From the NCBI GenBank assembly GCA_023205875.1, contig CP060758.1, forward strand, positions 62,001 through 126,000: a DNA stretch of 64,000 bases, read 5' to 3'. The translations under genes were made by a program, and so were the position numbers. Source of the stretch: Chloropicon primus. Lineage: Eukaryota > Chlorophyta > Chloropicophyceae > Chloropicales > Chloropicaceae. The notes below the pieces were generated by a model. That model did not search any database, was not told the origin of the DNA, and was given only the letters and a program-made list of their open reading frames with translations. Positions within the stretch are counted from its first letter, which is position 1. Every line of letters begins with the position of its first letter. Shown piece by piece: positions 48,501 through 56,763 of the stretch.

Positions 48501-49273
48501 ATCTCGTTCTCTGCGCTCTGCAAACTGTGCATGCTGGCGACAAGCTTCTCCTCCAGGGTTCGCACCTGCTGGAACATCACTTCTGACTCTTGCTTTTGTT
48601 GCATCATAAGGTGCTGCATGTGCGACGCTTTGTCTCTCAGGCCCTCCTGCTCCTCCATCAAATCGCTGCTGACGTCCTGAATCTTCTGCTTCTCTTCCTT
48701 GAGCTTCCTCAGACTCGACTCGTAGTCCCTCTCCGACCTCTTCCAAGTGTCCCTCTCCTCCTCGTGGTCGGCCTCGACAGTCTTCAGGTGGTTCGCGTTC
48801 TCGTGAATCAAGCTCGACAAGTCGCTGCTCTCGTCCTTCAGGGTGTCCACTCGACCCTGGAGCTCCTCGATCCGCTCCCTCGCCCTCTCGAGCTCGACCT
48901 CTCGCCGAAACCGTAACGGAAGCAGATTCACCCACTCCTCGTGATCGCGAGCCTTGCCGCTCTCGTCGAAAAACCTGCTGACGTTTTCGCTCCCCTCCAC
49001 CGGCCTCCCCGAGATCGACTCGAGCCTCTTCCTTCGCGACTCGAGCGCCAGCGCATTCGTCAACCTCGCCACCTCCTCTGCGCCGCACACCTCCTCCACC
49101 TTCCTCTCCAACGCCCCGCTCAAAGCTATTTGCTCGTCCAGCTTCTCGTAGCAGTTCGCCGCTTCCTCTTCCAGCTTGTAAAGCTCCGTCAACTCCTTCA
49201 CCATCCACCCTTGCACCTCCTCCCCTCCCGGCGAGGAAGCCGACCTCGCCATCATCGCCTTTCCCTCCTCCAT
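45566..49273 (-). CDS. long coiled-coil protein with 130-residue internal repeats (golgin-like)
   Basis: The ATG at 49273 (MEEGKAMMARS) opens 1,235 residues without introns; the frame is open upstream to 49636 but without ATG. Almost the whole chain is heptad coiled coil. Near the middle a unit of exactly 130 residues (390 bp) is repeated about 3.2 times (MIADLQGKLEEERERANQSE ... QQLSERANAEADDASEQGQ). Two short stretches, TKLRAAVKKGKAIEQQF and HKLKAAVVKGKNIQEKL, recall the 'LKxAVKKGKxI' segment of some golgins and tethers. The C-terminus is acidic and ends NLWNWVSGS. A membrane-tethering role is a guess. Convergent with the b561 gene, 40 bases apart. Confidence 0.75.
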   Translation of the reverse strand: MEEGKAMMARSASSPGGEEVQGWMVKELTELYKLEEEAANCYEKLDEQIALSGALERKVEEVCGAEEVARLTNALALESRRKRLESISGRPVEGSENVSRFFDESGKARDHEEWVNLLPLRFRREVELERARERIEELQGRVDTLKDESSDLSSLIHENANHLKTVEADHEEERDTWKRSERDYESSLRKLKEEKQKIQDVSSDLMEEQEGLRDKASHMQHLMMQQKQESEVMFQQVRTLEEKLVASMHSLQSAENEIEEMKGRETLQSEQLQAVILARNASEEEAGNASKKVRTAELQKRKAEKQVQVLKKRMEQIGKKTEEEKEALHSEIASQACEIEEKANLIKSLEEEKEEGKGSGADAKVLEELEEEIKALKSKESGTMTKLRAAVKKGKAIEQQFQEAQKRLKGYEEKGGAVDDDAAESNAAEQSQMIADLQGKLEEERERANQSEAAGAELKETLSELAALQEQISEMEDENTKLEAASALSLSQRDEAEAKVSSLEQREVDLAQQVESLAAEVENMRSASSSDAEGLRAKVAELEQQLSERANAEADDASEQGQMIADLQGKLEEERERANQSEAAGAELKETLSELAALQEQISEMEDENTKLEAASALSLSQRDEAEAKVSSLEQREVDLAQQVESLAAEVENMRSASSSDAEGLRAKVAELEQQLSERANAEADDASEQGQMIADLQGKLEGERERANQSEAAGAELKEKLSELAALQEQISEMEDENTKLEAASALSLSQRDEAEAKVSSLEQREVDLAQQVESLAAEVENMRSASSSDAEGLRAKVAELEQQLSERANAEADDASEQGQMIADLQGKLEEERERANQSEAAGAELKEKLVALEMKEQRELIAEDEAVEQQQLIAELESRLHIERERADQNEGARSELEEKAHEIELLQSAVASKDGDISKLQTKVEEAQQNKLNSERMLQSEMEQLMREINVKQEQINDLQANGAKNDSQTSSELRELKQEMGLQKEYISQLETNLHKEKEDNLKAQEMQDEFLKLEEGMKEKLLHTEELETRLGAIQEEFDKAAATLKEKEQQIEELSQQSPPPASAEPGEDYSKLQQKQKDTMHKLKAAVVKGKNIQEKLEAKEKELSLSKHENSKLSMELEEAKKKLLGGVQSAPTISGPPDTAAEAAVILDDSWNSGAEEGWEISEKPARRPSIEEKSQKEGPKDIGSLFDKMAAEAVEDSDEDGEDVQIDEALKTAGANLWNWVSGS
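46731..47990. repeat. 390-bp in-frame repeat inside the coiled-coil gene
   Basis: AGCTCAGCCCCAGCAGCCTC recurs at 46731, 47121, 47511 and 47901, spaced exactly 390 bases. Copies are nearly identical at the DNA level (e.g. CTTCTCC versus CGTCTCC, CTCCTCG versus CCCCTCG), showing recent duplication or conversion, not only selection on the helix. Confidence 0.95.
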
Positions 49274-49651
49274 CCCCTCCACCAAACACACGTCCTCCTC
49301 TCGGCCACGAAACCGGTCAAGCAACCTATCGATCGAAAGCCCGTGAGAAGCTCTTTCGTATCCTGCACCTTCCCTCCCCTTGGTCTCCTCCCCTCCTCCC
49401 CTTGCCTCACGCAACCGCACACTCGCTCCTCGCCTCCTTGCCCCAATCGATCGATCACTTTTGGAGCTGCGTACCTCTCCAGCGATCGCCTTCCTTCCTT
49501 CGGAGGAGGAGAGGGGACGAAGGGAGCGGGGCGGAGAGAGAGGGGGGGAGGGGATAGGCGGAAGAAGGATCTCGCGCTCTTTCGATCGTGCGGTCGCTCT
49601 AAGGTAACGGCGTTCTGGTGAGGAATTGGCCGTCACGTCACGTCACGTCAT
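49274..49651. promoter_or_regulatory. bidirectional promoter between the coiled-coil gene and PUS10
   Basis: Two copies of the shared motif point outward: TCTCACGGGCTTTCGATCG on the minus strand (49348-49330) about 55-75 bases before the coiled-coil ATG, and TCTCGCGCTCTTTCGATCG on the plus strand (49570-49588) 64 bases before the PUS10 ATG. Four CGTCA units (49631-49650), i.e. overlapping ACGT cores as bound by bZIP factors, abut the PUS10 start codon. Confidence 0.45.
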
Positions 49652-51367
49652 ATGGCGTCCATCGAGGGAGTGCTCCAACGGCGGAGGCAGCACCTCACGA
49701 GAACAGGGGAGGACCTTGCGCACGTCAAGGAGGTTCTCAAGACTTTGCTGAGGCACGAGGTGTGTCCGAGGTGCGCGCTGAGGTTCGTGGGGTGCAACGT
49801 CGAGGACTTGGTGAAGCCCATAAGCGTGCGGGAGGTCCAGAGGTGGTGCTCGGCGGGGAAGGAGGAGGAGGAGGGGGAGGAGGAGGGGACGTCTTGGGGT
49901 GGTGATGGGTTCGTGTGCGCCCTCTGCTTCGGTCTGCTTCAGCTCGATACGGGGAGCAGTTTTGATGCGATTGCGTGCAAAGTGTCACGGTCGTCCCACA
50001 AGCTGGGAGCGCTGGACTCGCAGGACCTGAGCGTGGATTGCACCAGCGCCGGCGACTCTTACGAGCGGTTGTTGTCGAGTGCAATTGCTGCGGTGGAGGA
50101 GACCGGATTCAAGTGCCAGGCCACAGACTTCACTTTGAAATTCTCGATCCCGATGACGATGCTGCTGAGGGACATCTCCCTCGTGCGCTGGCTCGCCGAG
50201 AAATACAGGGAGGACAACTTGAGCTTTGACCACTTGATCTCCACGGACTACTACACTCTGAAAAGGGTGTGCAAGGCACTGCTGACCCAAAAGGTTGGGC
50301 TGGCCTTGGGGTCCAAGGCGGCCCAGGATGCGGACCCGGGCAGCGGAGACCTGGGCTTGGAGCTGCAGCTGGGTGCCCCGGAGGTGGAGGGGGAGGAGAA
50401 GGAGAGTCAGCAGAGGATGGTGGCCCTCGCGTTGAAAGATGGATACTCGAAGAAGAGGAAGAGGGGGGTTCGCAAGGAGGACTATGGTCTTTCGAGCCCG
50501 ACGGCGGTGTTCAAGTCGGCAGTCGCTCTCGCGGCGGGTGAATTTCGGCAAGCTTTCACGGTAACCCCCGACTCCGAGGCCTGGCGCGTCACGAAACCCG
50601 GGTCCATCCAACTGAATTACTTTCGACACCCGATCTACGTGGCGGGGCGTTACATCAAGAAGGCGAGGGACCTGAGCCAGTCGGCCTGGATTGTCACAGG
50701 CAACGTCAGGGTGGGCGAATCATCCGTCGAGGAGGTCATTCAGAATCTTTTGGGGGCGCTGGCGAAGGCGGACGAGTGGAAGATGATCGCCGCCGGAAGG
50801 GAAGACATGGACGTGCGAATGCTGGGAAACGGCAGGCCTTTCGTGATGGAGATCAAGAACTGCGTGGCAAAGTCGCTCCGACTCGAAAAGGTCCTGGACG
50901 AGGAGTTCTCCTCCCCTTTCCTCAGGGGCAAGGTGGAGCTCCGTGACGTTTGCTCCACCACCAAAAGGGCTCTGAAACTCCTTCACGAAGGGGCAGAGGA
51001 GAAGCGCAAAACGTACTCCGCGTTGGTGTGGTCGGCGAGGGCTCTGCGCGCCCCAGACTTTGACAAGGTCAACGGCCTCGTCGACGTGGTGGCCAAGCAG
51101 AAGACCCCGCTTCGAGTCATGCACAGGAGGGCCGGGATGGTGCGAGACAAGACCGTGTACAAGATGAGAATGGAGGCCATACCCGGAAACGATCACTTTG
51201 CCATGCTCGAGCTCACAACCCAGGCCGGGACGTACATCAAGGAGTTCGTGACGGGTGATATGGGCAGGACGACCCCGAGCTTGGCCACCATCTTGGGCTG
51301 GCAGACGGACATCTTGTCCCTCGATGTCATGGGCGTGGAGATGGCCTTTGACGTGCCCAAACTGTAA
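49652..51367 (+). CDS. PUS10: tRNA pseudouridine synthase Pus10
   Basis: ATG at 49652, 571 residues, intronless. The N-terminal accessory part has two zinc Cys pairs (CPRC at 38-41, CALC at 89-92) as in human PUS10. The catalytic domain shows FRHPIYVAGRYIKKARDLSQ, then the catalytic Asp region AGREDMDVRMLGNGRPFVME near residue 385, and C-terminal AGTYIKEFVTGDMGRTTPSL and TDILSLDVMGVEMAFD. Archaeal and animal Pus10 make pseudouridine 54/55 in the tRNA T loop. An acidic insert and a 40-residue linker with KKRKRG separate the two halves. TGTAA occurs at the stop codon and again at 51379. Confidence 0.95.
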   Translation: MASIEGVLQRRRQHLTRTGEDLAHVKEVLKTLLRHEVCPRCALRFVGCNVEDLVKPISVREVQRWCSAGKEEEEGEEEGTSWGGDGFVCALCFGLLQLDTGSSFDAIACKVSRSSHKLGALDSQDLSVDCTSAGDSYERLLSSAIAAVEETGFKCQATDFTLKFSIPMTMLLRDISLVRWLAEKYREDNLSFDHLISTDYYTLKRVCKALLTQKVGLALGSKAAQDADPGSGDLGLELQLGAPEVEGEEKESQQRMVALALKDGYSKKRKRGVRKEDYGLSSPTAVFKSAVALAAGEFRQAFTVTPDSEAWRVTKPGSIQLNYFRHPIYVAGRYIKKARDLSQSAWIVTGNVRVGESSVEEVIQNLLGALAKADEWKMIAAGREDMDVRMLGNGRPFVMEIKNCVAKSLRLEKVLDEEFSSPFLRGKVELRDVCSTTKRALKLLHEGAEEKRKTYSALVWSARALRAPDFDKVNGLVDVVAKQKTPLRVMHRRAGMVRDKTVYKMRMEAIPGNDHFAMLELTTQAGTYIKEFVTGDMGRTTPSLATILGWQTDILSLDVMGVEMAFDVPKL

Positions 51368-51435
51368 CAAAGAGCCTTGTAACAAGTCACGATTCATTCC
51401 CCCTTCCCTTCCCCCTTCCCCCTTTCTCTCCTCCG

Positions 51436-51470
51436 GGCGTTATCGTTATCGTTATCGTTATCGTTATCGT
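51436..51470. repeat. TTATCG microsatellite before CCDC12
   Basis: Five to six units of TTATCG, directly followed by TTTTCTCTCAG, which looks like a splice acceptor; a 5'-UTR intron of CCDC12 is possible. Confidence 0.75.
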
Positions 51471-51524
51471 TTTCTCTCAGTTGTCCTTGTCCCTCTGCTG
51501 CTGCTGGAGCAAACCAAGAACGCC

Positions 51525-51821
51525 ATGGCGGAAGGAGGCCAGAGTATCCGACTGAGGAACTATCTGCCAGAGGACGGGAAAGGGTTCAAGCATACGCGAG
51601 TGGAGGCGGCCAAGGTTCCCGAGACAGGTGCGCCGGGGGAGGAGGAGGAGCAAGCGCACGAGGAGGCGGCCGTGGTCGACGTCGCGCCGAAGAAAGCCAA
51701 CTGGGACTTGAAGAGAGACGTCGAGAAGAAGCTCAAGAAGCTGGAGCGCAGAACGCAGAACGCTATGGTTGAACTGATGCGAGAGGAGGAAGCGGCGAGG
51801 CAGAAGATAGTTTCCGAGTAA
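51525..51821 (+). CDS. CCDC12: CCDC12/Cwf18-type spliceosome protein
   Basis: ATG at 51525, 98 residues. The cwf18 signature is clear: SIRLRNYLPEDGKG, then APKKANWDLKRDVEKKLKKL and ERRTQNAMVELMREE (human CCDC12: LRFRNYVPED, PRKPDWDLKRDVAKKLEKL, RTQRAIAELIRER). The usual N-terminal basic helix (RKERLKALREK) before LRNY is missing, so an upstream exon may exist, but the acceptor-like TTTTCTCTCAG at about 51480 has no matching exon found. Cwf18 belongs to the Prp19/activated-spliceosome set. Its TAA stop shares its last A with the ATG of the next frame (TAATG). Confidence 0.88.
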   Translation: MAEGGQSIRLRNYLPEDGKGFKHTRVEAAKVPETGAPGEEEEQAHEEAAVVDVAPKKANWDLKRDVEKKLKKLERRTQNAMVELMREEEAARQKIVSE

Positions 51822-52207
51822 TGCGCGCGGGGGATTTGGGAAAACGTTTGGCCTCCGCAGGGCATCCTGCCTTGAAGCGAGGGGAGAGGGGCAGAACGAG
51901 ATCGAGTCTGAGCACTCGGGTCCGTGCCTCGGCCTCCGATGGCAAGGTCGTCGTTCCCTCCCTTTGCTTCGTGGCGACAGCGGGACTGGTTGACGCCGCC
52001 TTCAGCGGGGACTGGAGCCGCATAGGTGCCATCTCCACGGGCACCGAGGATCAACTCAAGCTTCTTTGCGGTGCTCTTTTGCTGGAGAGGTTGGCCCTCG
52101 TGGCGTGGCTGGGCAAGGCCGAGACCCAGCCGCTCGTATTGGCAAAGGCCTTCTTCGGCGGCACGCTGAGTGTCCTGAACGAGCTCAAAACGAGGGAGGG
52201 AAAATAG
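51821..52207 (+). CDS. small plastid-type membrane protein, second cistron of a likely dicistronic mRNA
   Basis: ATG at 51821 overlaps the CCDC12 stop by one base, leaving no room for its own promoter. The 128 residues begin with a transit-like basic stretch (KRLASAGHPALKRGERGRTR, SSLSTRVRASASDGK), then a hydrophobic core SLCFVATAGLVDAAFSGDWS with RIGAISTGTEDQLKLL, then a second hydrophobic segment. 'GLVDAxxSGDWSRIGxIS...ED.L' recalls a short chloroplast protein of land plants (I believe the DUF7887 group, from memory). Function unknown. The frame is coding-like and ends 28 bases before a convergent gene. A fused CCDC12 isoform through splicing is the alternative explanation. Confidence 0.75.
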   Translation: MRAGDLGKRLASAGHPALKRGERGRTRSSLSTRVRASASDGKVVVPSLCFVATAGLVDAAFSGDWSRIGAISTGTEDQLKLLCGALLLERLALVAWLGKAETQPLVLAKAFFGGTLSVLNELKTREGK

Positions 52208-52235
52208 TTCTTGAAGAGTAATGAGTAGTTTACAG

Positions 52236-53090
52236 TTACACACGTCGTCGTTGCTCACGCCTGGTGAAGCTGGGGATGGCCTCGCCCCTCCTCTTCCTCT
52301 CCGCCAAAAGGATTGCCTGCGCAGCCTTGAGCATCTGGTCGCTGCGCTCAAGGTCGCTGGTCTGGACGTGAGAGAGCTCCTCGAAAACGATTTCCTTCAG
52401 CTCCGGCAGAGATGCTGCTTCCAGGTTAGCTGCCTTGGAAGCGACCTGAGACTGAATTCTCGATCCCGTCAGTGACTCCCTGTCGTAAGGAACGCAGTGG
52501 GCAATCACAGCCCTCACGCAACTCTTGATCTGAGACAAGACTTCTGCAGGAATCTTGCTTCCTTCTTCCTTCATGCTGATGTTCACACCAGAGCACACGG
52601 CGTCCACGTCAGCGGAGAAGCTGGTCTTGATCAGCAGCTTCGCCCAAGATTCCGCAATGTGGGTGTGGTGGTGCCTGTGCTGCTGGCGTTGCTTGGCCCT
52701 CTCCTTCTTTCCTCGCCCGAGGCCATCGCCTCGCCTCAGGCGTCTCGCCACCGATGCATAGGAAGGGGACTTCTTGTACCTGGTTGGAGACCAGTCCTCC
52801 TCCAGTGCGATGGGTGGGGTCTCCATCGGTGGTGGAGGCTTGCTCTCTTCGACTGCAACCCCCTGGTCATCGTTCTTTGCAACATCTCCACCAACTTGTG
52901 CCGCCTCACTGTTCTGAGAGCCAGGAACAACGTTTGAACCCGGATTGCCCACGACCCGAACCTCGAAGTGGATGGGGTGGTTGTACAAAAAGTTGAAGGC
53001 CACAAGAGCGAAGCATGACGTGACAAGGAGGGCGAAGATCCGCTTCAGACTCAGCAATCTCCGAACCCCCGTCCTGGCTCGGCTCGGCAT
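52236..53090 (-). CDS. single-pass membrane protein, unrecognised
   Basis: ATG at 53090 (MPSRARTGVRRLLSLKR) gives 284 residues. A basic N-terminus precedes one hydrophobic helix (IFALLVTSCFALVAFNFLY), the layout of a type II signal anchor. The soluble part has a Pro-rich segment, a His/Arg/Gln-rich stretch (KQRQQHRHHHTHI), and a helical C-terminus with NISMKEEGSKIPAEVLSQIK, two or three Cys (CVRAVIAHC) and a charged end (RREQRRRV). No family is recognised. The frame continues upstream to 53645, but that part is antisense to the neighbouring plus-strand gene and is not taken as coding. Confidence 0.6.
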   Translation of the reverse strand: MPSRARTGVRRLLSLKRIFALLVTSCFALVAFNFLYNHPIHFEVRVVGNPGSNVVPGSQNSEAAQVGGDVAKNDDQGVAVEESKPPPPMETPPIALEEDWSPTRYKKSPSYASVARRLRRGDGLGRGKKERAKQRQQHRHHHTHIAESWAKLLIKTSFSADVDAVCSGVNISMKEEGSKIPAEVLSQIKSCVRAVIAHCVPYDRESLTGSRIQSQVASKAANLEAASLPELKEIVFEELSHVQTSDLERSDQMLKAAQAILLAERKRRGEAIPSFTRREQRRRV

Positions 53091-53240
53091 GAGAAGCGCA
53101 CTCAAGCCCCTCCCCAAGGGGCTAACTCCTCCAGCTCCTCGTCTCGTTCCCTCGTCATCCCTGCTGGCTTTCCCTCCGAAGCGGCAACGAGAAGGACAAG
53201 AAGAGGAAGAGGAAGAGGGAGAGGGCGGAAGGCCTCTGTG

Positions 53241-53582
53241 ATGATGGTTTCCTTGCGTTCCCCGTGCGCACTGCCCTCGTCCTTGTTCCCGGCACACTCC
53301 GAGTACTCGGTTCCAAGATTTCGTACAAAGCAGAGCAGCAGCAGGTTCGTCGTCCTCGACTGCAAGTCCCCGGAGAAGAAGAGAGAGATTGAGGACTACA
53401 ACGAGGCGTTGAGGGTAATGTTTGCGGAGGCATCTCTTAAGCTGAGCGACAAGGAACAATGCATTGTGAAGAGAGAGTACCTCGAGGAGGTCGGGCTCTG
53501 CAAAGCTCCTCGTCCTCCGTCGTCGAAGAGAACACGAAGCAAGACGGCCCCTTCCATCGTCAAGGTCAAGCAGGAAGAGTGA
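53241..53582 (+). CDS. small protein with plastid-type N-terminus, unrecognised
   Basis: ATG at 53241 gives 113 residues. The first ~35 are hydroxylated/basic without acids (MMVSLRSPCALPSSLFPAHS), then SRFVVLDCKSPEKKREIEDY and NEALRVMFAEASLKLSDKEQ form one or two helices, and the C-terminus is Lys/Pro-rich (KAPRPPSSKRTRSK). Divergent from the membrane protein gene with 150 bases between start codons, which supports a real gene. Function unknown. Confidence 0.55.
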   Translation: MMVSLRSPCALPSSLFPAHSEYSVPRFRTKQSSSRFVVLDCKSPEKKREIEDYNEALRVMFAEASLKLSDKEQCIVKREYLEEVGLCKAPRPPSSKRTRSKTAPSIVKVKQEE

Positions 53583-53723
53583 GGAGGGAGAGTTTAGGCG
53601 AGCAAGCAAGCTGTATAAGCAAAATGTAGTTACAAATATCATCACTCTTTAGTCTCCCCGTGTGCCATGTTTTGCCTTCTCTCATTATTATCCTTGGGTC
53701 TGGTAGAATCCTTGCATTCTACT

Positions 53724-55121
53724 TTAGTTGGGTCTCATGTTGAGGGCCTTGACGACAGCGTTGCTGAAGTTTTGCCTGATGGCGTGAATTCCAGAGCCTT
53801 GGTCGGTCGGGTAGACCCTGTTCGTGAGCAGCACCAAGTAAACTCCGTTGATGGGATCGCCGCAGACCATCGTGCCCGTGTAACCCAGGTGCATGAAGGT
53901 CTTGGAGGAGAAATTCCCGCAAGAAAGATTCCAACCCTCGTCGTGGACTGTCGGATCATTCGTGTTCCATCCCAGGGCTCTGCTTGAGATTGCGTTGTCT
54001 CTCTCTGTCGTGAAGGTCTCGATGGTCGTCTTATTGAGGAAGACGTAGGGCGAAGGCAAACCGCTCATGTTGATTCCAGGAAACAGGAGCGTGTGCATCA
54101 AAGCAGCGAGGTCGCTTGCAGTCGCGAAGGTACCCGCGTGGCCAGAAATTCCACCGAGCATCTCAGCATTGCCATCCTCCACCCTGCCTTGGAGCGTTAC
54201 GTTAAGGCCTTCCGCAGCCGGGATCACCGTTGGCGCTGTGTGAGACCTTGCGTTCACAGGAGGCCTGTACGCAGGGAAGGACATCGCTTGGCCGCTCGCT
54301 CGCTCTACCTGAGGCAAAATCACAGTCCTGAGGAAGCCTTCGAATTCGCACTGCAACTTCACCGGGTAGATTCCGTCCATCTCCATGCACTCTCGCATCA
54401 AGTTGTCGCCCTCGACCAAGTGGTTGTCGTGTATCACTTTGCCTGCCACGAACATCATCGTGATCATGCTCAAGTCGCTGTACACGTACCGAGTCCCCGG
54501 CGGAGCATCCACAGTTTGAGTCATGAGAGAATCAAAAATTCTGTGGGTGCAGGCGAACGACTGCTCCAGTGGAAGAGGCGCGCCATCGCAGCCGAACTTT
54601 GGGTCCCAGTAACAGGGCGATGGGTCTGGCGGGAACCCGGCCTGGTGGAGCATGCAATCCTCCACCGTGATGTTTCCCTTCCCTCCCTGAGCGAACTCCG
54701 GCCCGAGGAGGTCCGGGCTGGACACAAGGGTGTCCAAACTCAGCAGGCCCTTCTCGTACAGCCAGGCCACCACCGAGGTCGTTCCCACGACTTTCGTCAG
54801 GCTCGCGAGGTCAAACAAGGTGTGGCTCCCGATTTCTTCGTTCGTGTGCGAGTACGGAGGAACCTTTCCGTACGTCATCCGGCCGACGTAGTGCTCGAAA
54901 ACTATGCCACCGTACCCCTTCTCGCTTCTCGTGCCCACAACGGCAGCCGCTCCCGGATACACCCGAGACTCCACACCCCCCTCCAGCACCCTAATTGCCT
55001 CTTCCCAAGTGTCGTCGCGGTCTCGCCGCGCCTCCCTCGCCCCTGCACTTGGGCCCCATAGTGCCCCTAGCACCACCACGACCAGCAACCACCCCGAGCA
55101 CACCCGTCCACCCCGTTTCAT
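53724..55121 (-). CDS. secreted serine beta-lactamase-fold hydrolase
   Basis: ATG at 55121 gives 465 residues beginning with a clean signal peptide (MKRGGRVCSGWLLVVVVLGA, cut near SAGA/RE). The class C beta-lactamase/esterase signatures follow: FDLASLTKVVGTTSV with Ser107-x-x-Lys110, GTRYVYSDLSM with Tyr214-x-Asp in place of YxN, and HLGYTGTMVCGDP near residue 420 in place of KTG/HTG. Several N-glycosylation sites (NITV, NVTL, NMSG, NKTT, NLSC, NFSS, NFSN) and paired Cys indicate passage through the secretory pathway. Such eukaryotic members are esterases, amidases or peptidases rather than antibiotic resistance genes. No introns. TGTAA (minus strand) lies about 90 bases after the stop. Confidence 0.88.
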   Translation of the reverse strand: MKRGGRVCSGWLLVVVVLGALWGPSAGAREARRDRDDTWEEAIRVLEGGVESRVYPGAAAVVGTRSEKGYGGIVFEHYVGRMTYGKVPPYSHTNEEIGSHTLFDLASLTKVVGTTSVVAWLYEKGLLSLDTLVSSPDLLGPEFAQGGKGNITVEDCMLHQAGFPPDPSPCYWDPKFGCDGAPLPLEQSFACTHRIFDSLMTQTVDAPPGTRYVYSDLSMITMMFVAGKVIHDNHLVEGDNLMRECMEMDGIYPVKLQCEFEGFLRTVILPQVERASGQAMSFPAYRPPVNARSHTAPTVIPAAEGLNVTLQGRVEDGNAEMLGGISGHAGTFATASDLAALMHTLLFPGINMSGLPSPYVFLNKTTIETFTTERDNAISSRALGWNTNDPTVHDEGWNLSCGNFSSKTFMHLGYTGTMVCGDPINGVYLVLLTNRVYPTDQGSGIHAIRQNFSNAVVKALNMRPN

Positions 55122-55545
55122 GTTTACGCCAAGCCAACAACTAGCGAGGCCTGCTTCTTCCCAAACCAGCAATCACCCAATCGCACCGGCACTCACCTTC
55201 CTTCCGGTACAACCCAAGGACGGTGGACCCAGGCAAGTCTATCCACCCTTGTTCCCCTTGCCTTGCTCGGGACCAACGCCACCACCCCAGCAAAGTCAAA
55301 GCAGTGAAGCACTTGTCCCTGAAACCCGATGGAATGACGATACCGAATCGAAGGCCTCCCCCGCTTGCCCTCTGCGATACCTTCCCTTCCCTGCCTCTGC
55401 AACCTGCAACCGCCTTGGTTTTGGACTCCTCTGGCTTGCCTCCCTCCCTTGTCCTTGGGATGAACGCACTTTTTTGGAACTTCAAAATCGCGCGGTCGGA
55501 AGCGGAGGAGGGCGAGGAGAGGAGAGGAGAGGAGAGGAGAGGAGG
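55122..55545. other. divergent 5' region between the hydrolase and NIPA genes
   Basis: No gene is seen. A GGAGA repeat (55512-55542) directly precedes the NIPA ATG. A frame running on from upstream into NIPA is not coding before 55546. Confidence 0.45.
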
Positions 55546-56763
55546 ATGTGGTTAGCGATACTTGCCGCGGTGGTGTCCTCAGGGGCAAGCAGCGTAGGGA
55601 AAGGTAAGGAGACGTCATCGTCACATCACATCACATCACACGAACGAAAGGAGGAAAGGACGAAACCTCCTGGCTTGGCGATTGCGTTTGGAAAGGGTGG
55701 CTGCCCGAGTGGTTGGTCAGTGGGACTGACTCTCTCTGTCTCTGTCTCTCTCTCTCTGTCCGTCTGTTTGTGGATCTGCCTGCTTCATCGTGTTCTACCG
55801 ACAGCGCTGCAGAGGAAGGGGACGAAGACGTTGCCACAATTCTCGGCGGACCTTCAAACGATACGAAAGTACTTGGTGAATAAGACTTGGGTGCTGGGAT
55901 TGTTGGCGGACGTGTCTGGGTCGTTTTTCATGGTCTCGGCGCTGGCGAATGCTCCGGTGTCCGTCATACAGCCCGTCTCCGGGGGAGGCCTCGTCTTCCT
56001 TTCGCTGCTTAGCCACTTCTTTTTCAATGAGAAGCTCAAGTTTGGCGAGTGGTTGGCTGTGGGCCTGTGCTTTTGTGGGATAGTGGGCGTTGGGATCGCC
56101 ACCTCTGGGATAAATCCGGAGGGACAGACGACTAATATAGCAAGACTCATCTGCACCCTCGTCGCCTTCTTTGCTGTGCTCATATTCGGGCTCCGCAAGG
56201 TGAGGCAGATGAACAAGGGGAAGGCCGCAAAGCCACGCTTTTTCGCGCCCACTTGTGGCCTGTTCGCCGGGTGCTTCTTCTCACTCTCTGCAACGACGAC
56301 GAGGAGCGGATTCGTGGTGGGGGAGCTTGTAGGCCAGCGCCTGTTTTTCGGCCTCCTTGGGATCGGTTGCAGCCTCATGAACACGAGTATTGGTTTCGTG
56401 TACCAAACCCTCGGCTTGAGGGAGGGAAACGCTGTGATGATAAGCACGATAACGACCGTGACAGCGATAATGGTTGGAATGTTCCTGGGGATAGTGGCGC
56501 TAGGAGAGACGCTGCCCGCGACGAGGCCCACGTTTACGCTCCACGTGCTCAGCTGTGCCACAATAACTACAGGGAGTTTAGCGCTGGGCAACGGGGGCTG
56601 GGGCATAAATGCAGACCTGAGCTTTTTGGACAAGGCTCTGAAGTCGAAGGCGGTGTCAAGCGTGCTGCCCAACCAAATTCGATTCTTTTTGCAGCGCTAC
56701 GTGAGCTCCGCCTCCAAGCTTCCCTTGTACAATCCTAACGTGGACAGCAAGAGTGCGAACTGA
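55546..56763 (+). CDS. NIPA: NIPA-type magnesium transporter
   Basis: Exons 55546-55603 and 55805-56763, split by a 201-nt intron with GTAAGG...CGACAG in phase 1, give 338 residues. N-terminal LAILAAVVSSGASSVGKALQ followed by RKGTKTLPQF is the NIPA start; next WVLGLLADVSGSFFMVSALA, NAPVSVIQPVSGGGLVFLSL, HFFFNEKLKFGEWLAVGLCF, and later TSIGFVYQTLGLREGNAVMI (partner to 'aLktf.a.~~~pi~y'). About nine membrane helices of the drug/metabolite transporter fold. Members carry Mg2+ at the plasma membrane or endosomes. The intron has TC-type microsatellites and CACAT repeats. Confidence 0.88.
   Translation: MWLAILAAVVSSGASSVGKGKETSSSHHITSHERKEERTKPPGLAIAFGKGGCPSGWSVGLTLSVSVSLSLSVCLWICLLHRVLPTALQRKGTKTLPQFSADLQTIRKYLVNKTWVLGLLADVSGSFFMVSALANAPVSVIQPVSGGGLVFLSLLSHFFFNEKLKFGEWLAVGLCFCGIVGVGIATSGINPEGQTTNIARLICTLVAFFAVLIFGLRKVRQMNKGKAAKPRFFAPTCGLFAGCFFSLSATTTRSGFVVGELVGQRLFFGLLGIGCSLMNTSIGFVYQTLGLREGNAVMISTITTVTAIMVGMFLGIVALGETLPATRPTFTLHVLSCATITTGSLALGNGGWGINADLSFLDKALKSKAVSSVLPNQIRFFLQRYVSSASKLPLYNPNVDSKSAN

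Noticed and set aside
53724-55121. acquired antibiotic-resistance gene
   Set aside because: Signal peptide, N-glycosylation sites, host-like base composition and host-type 3' signal point to a resident eukaryotic enzyme.
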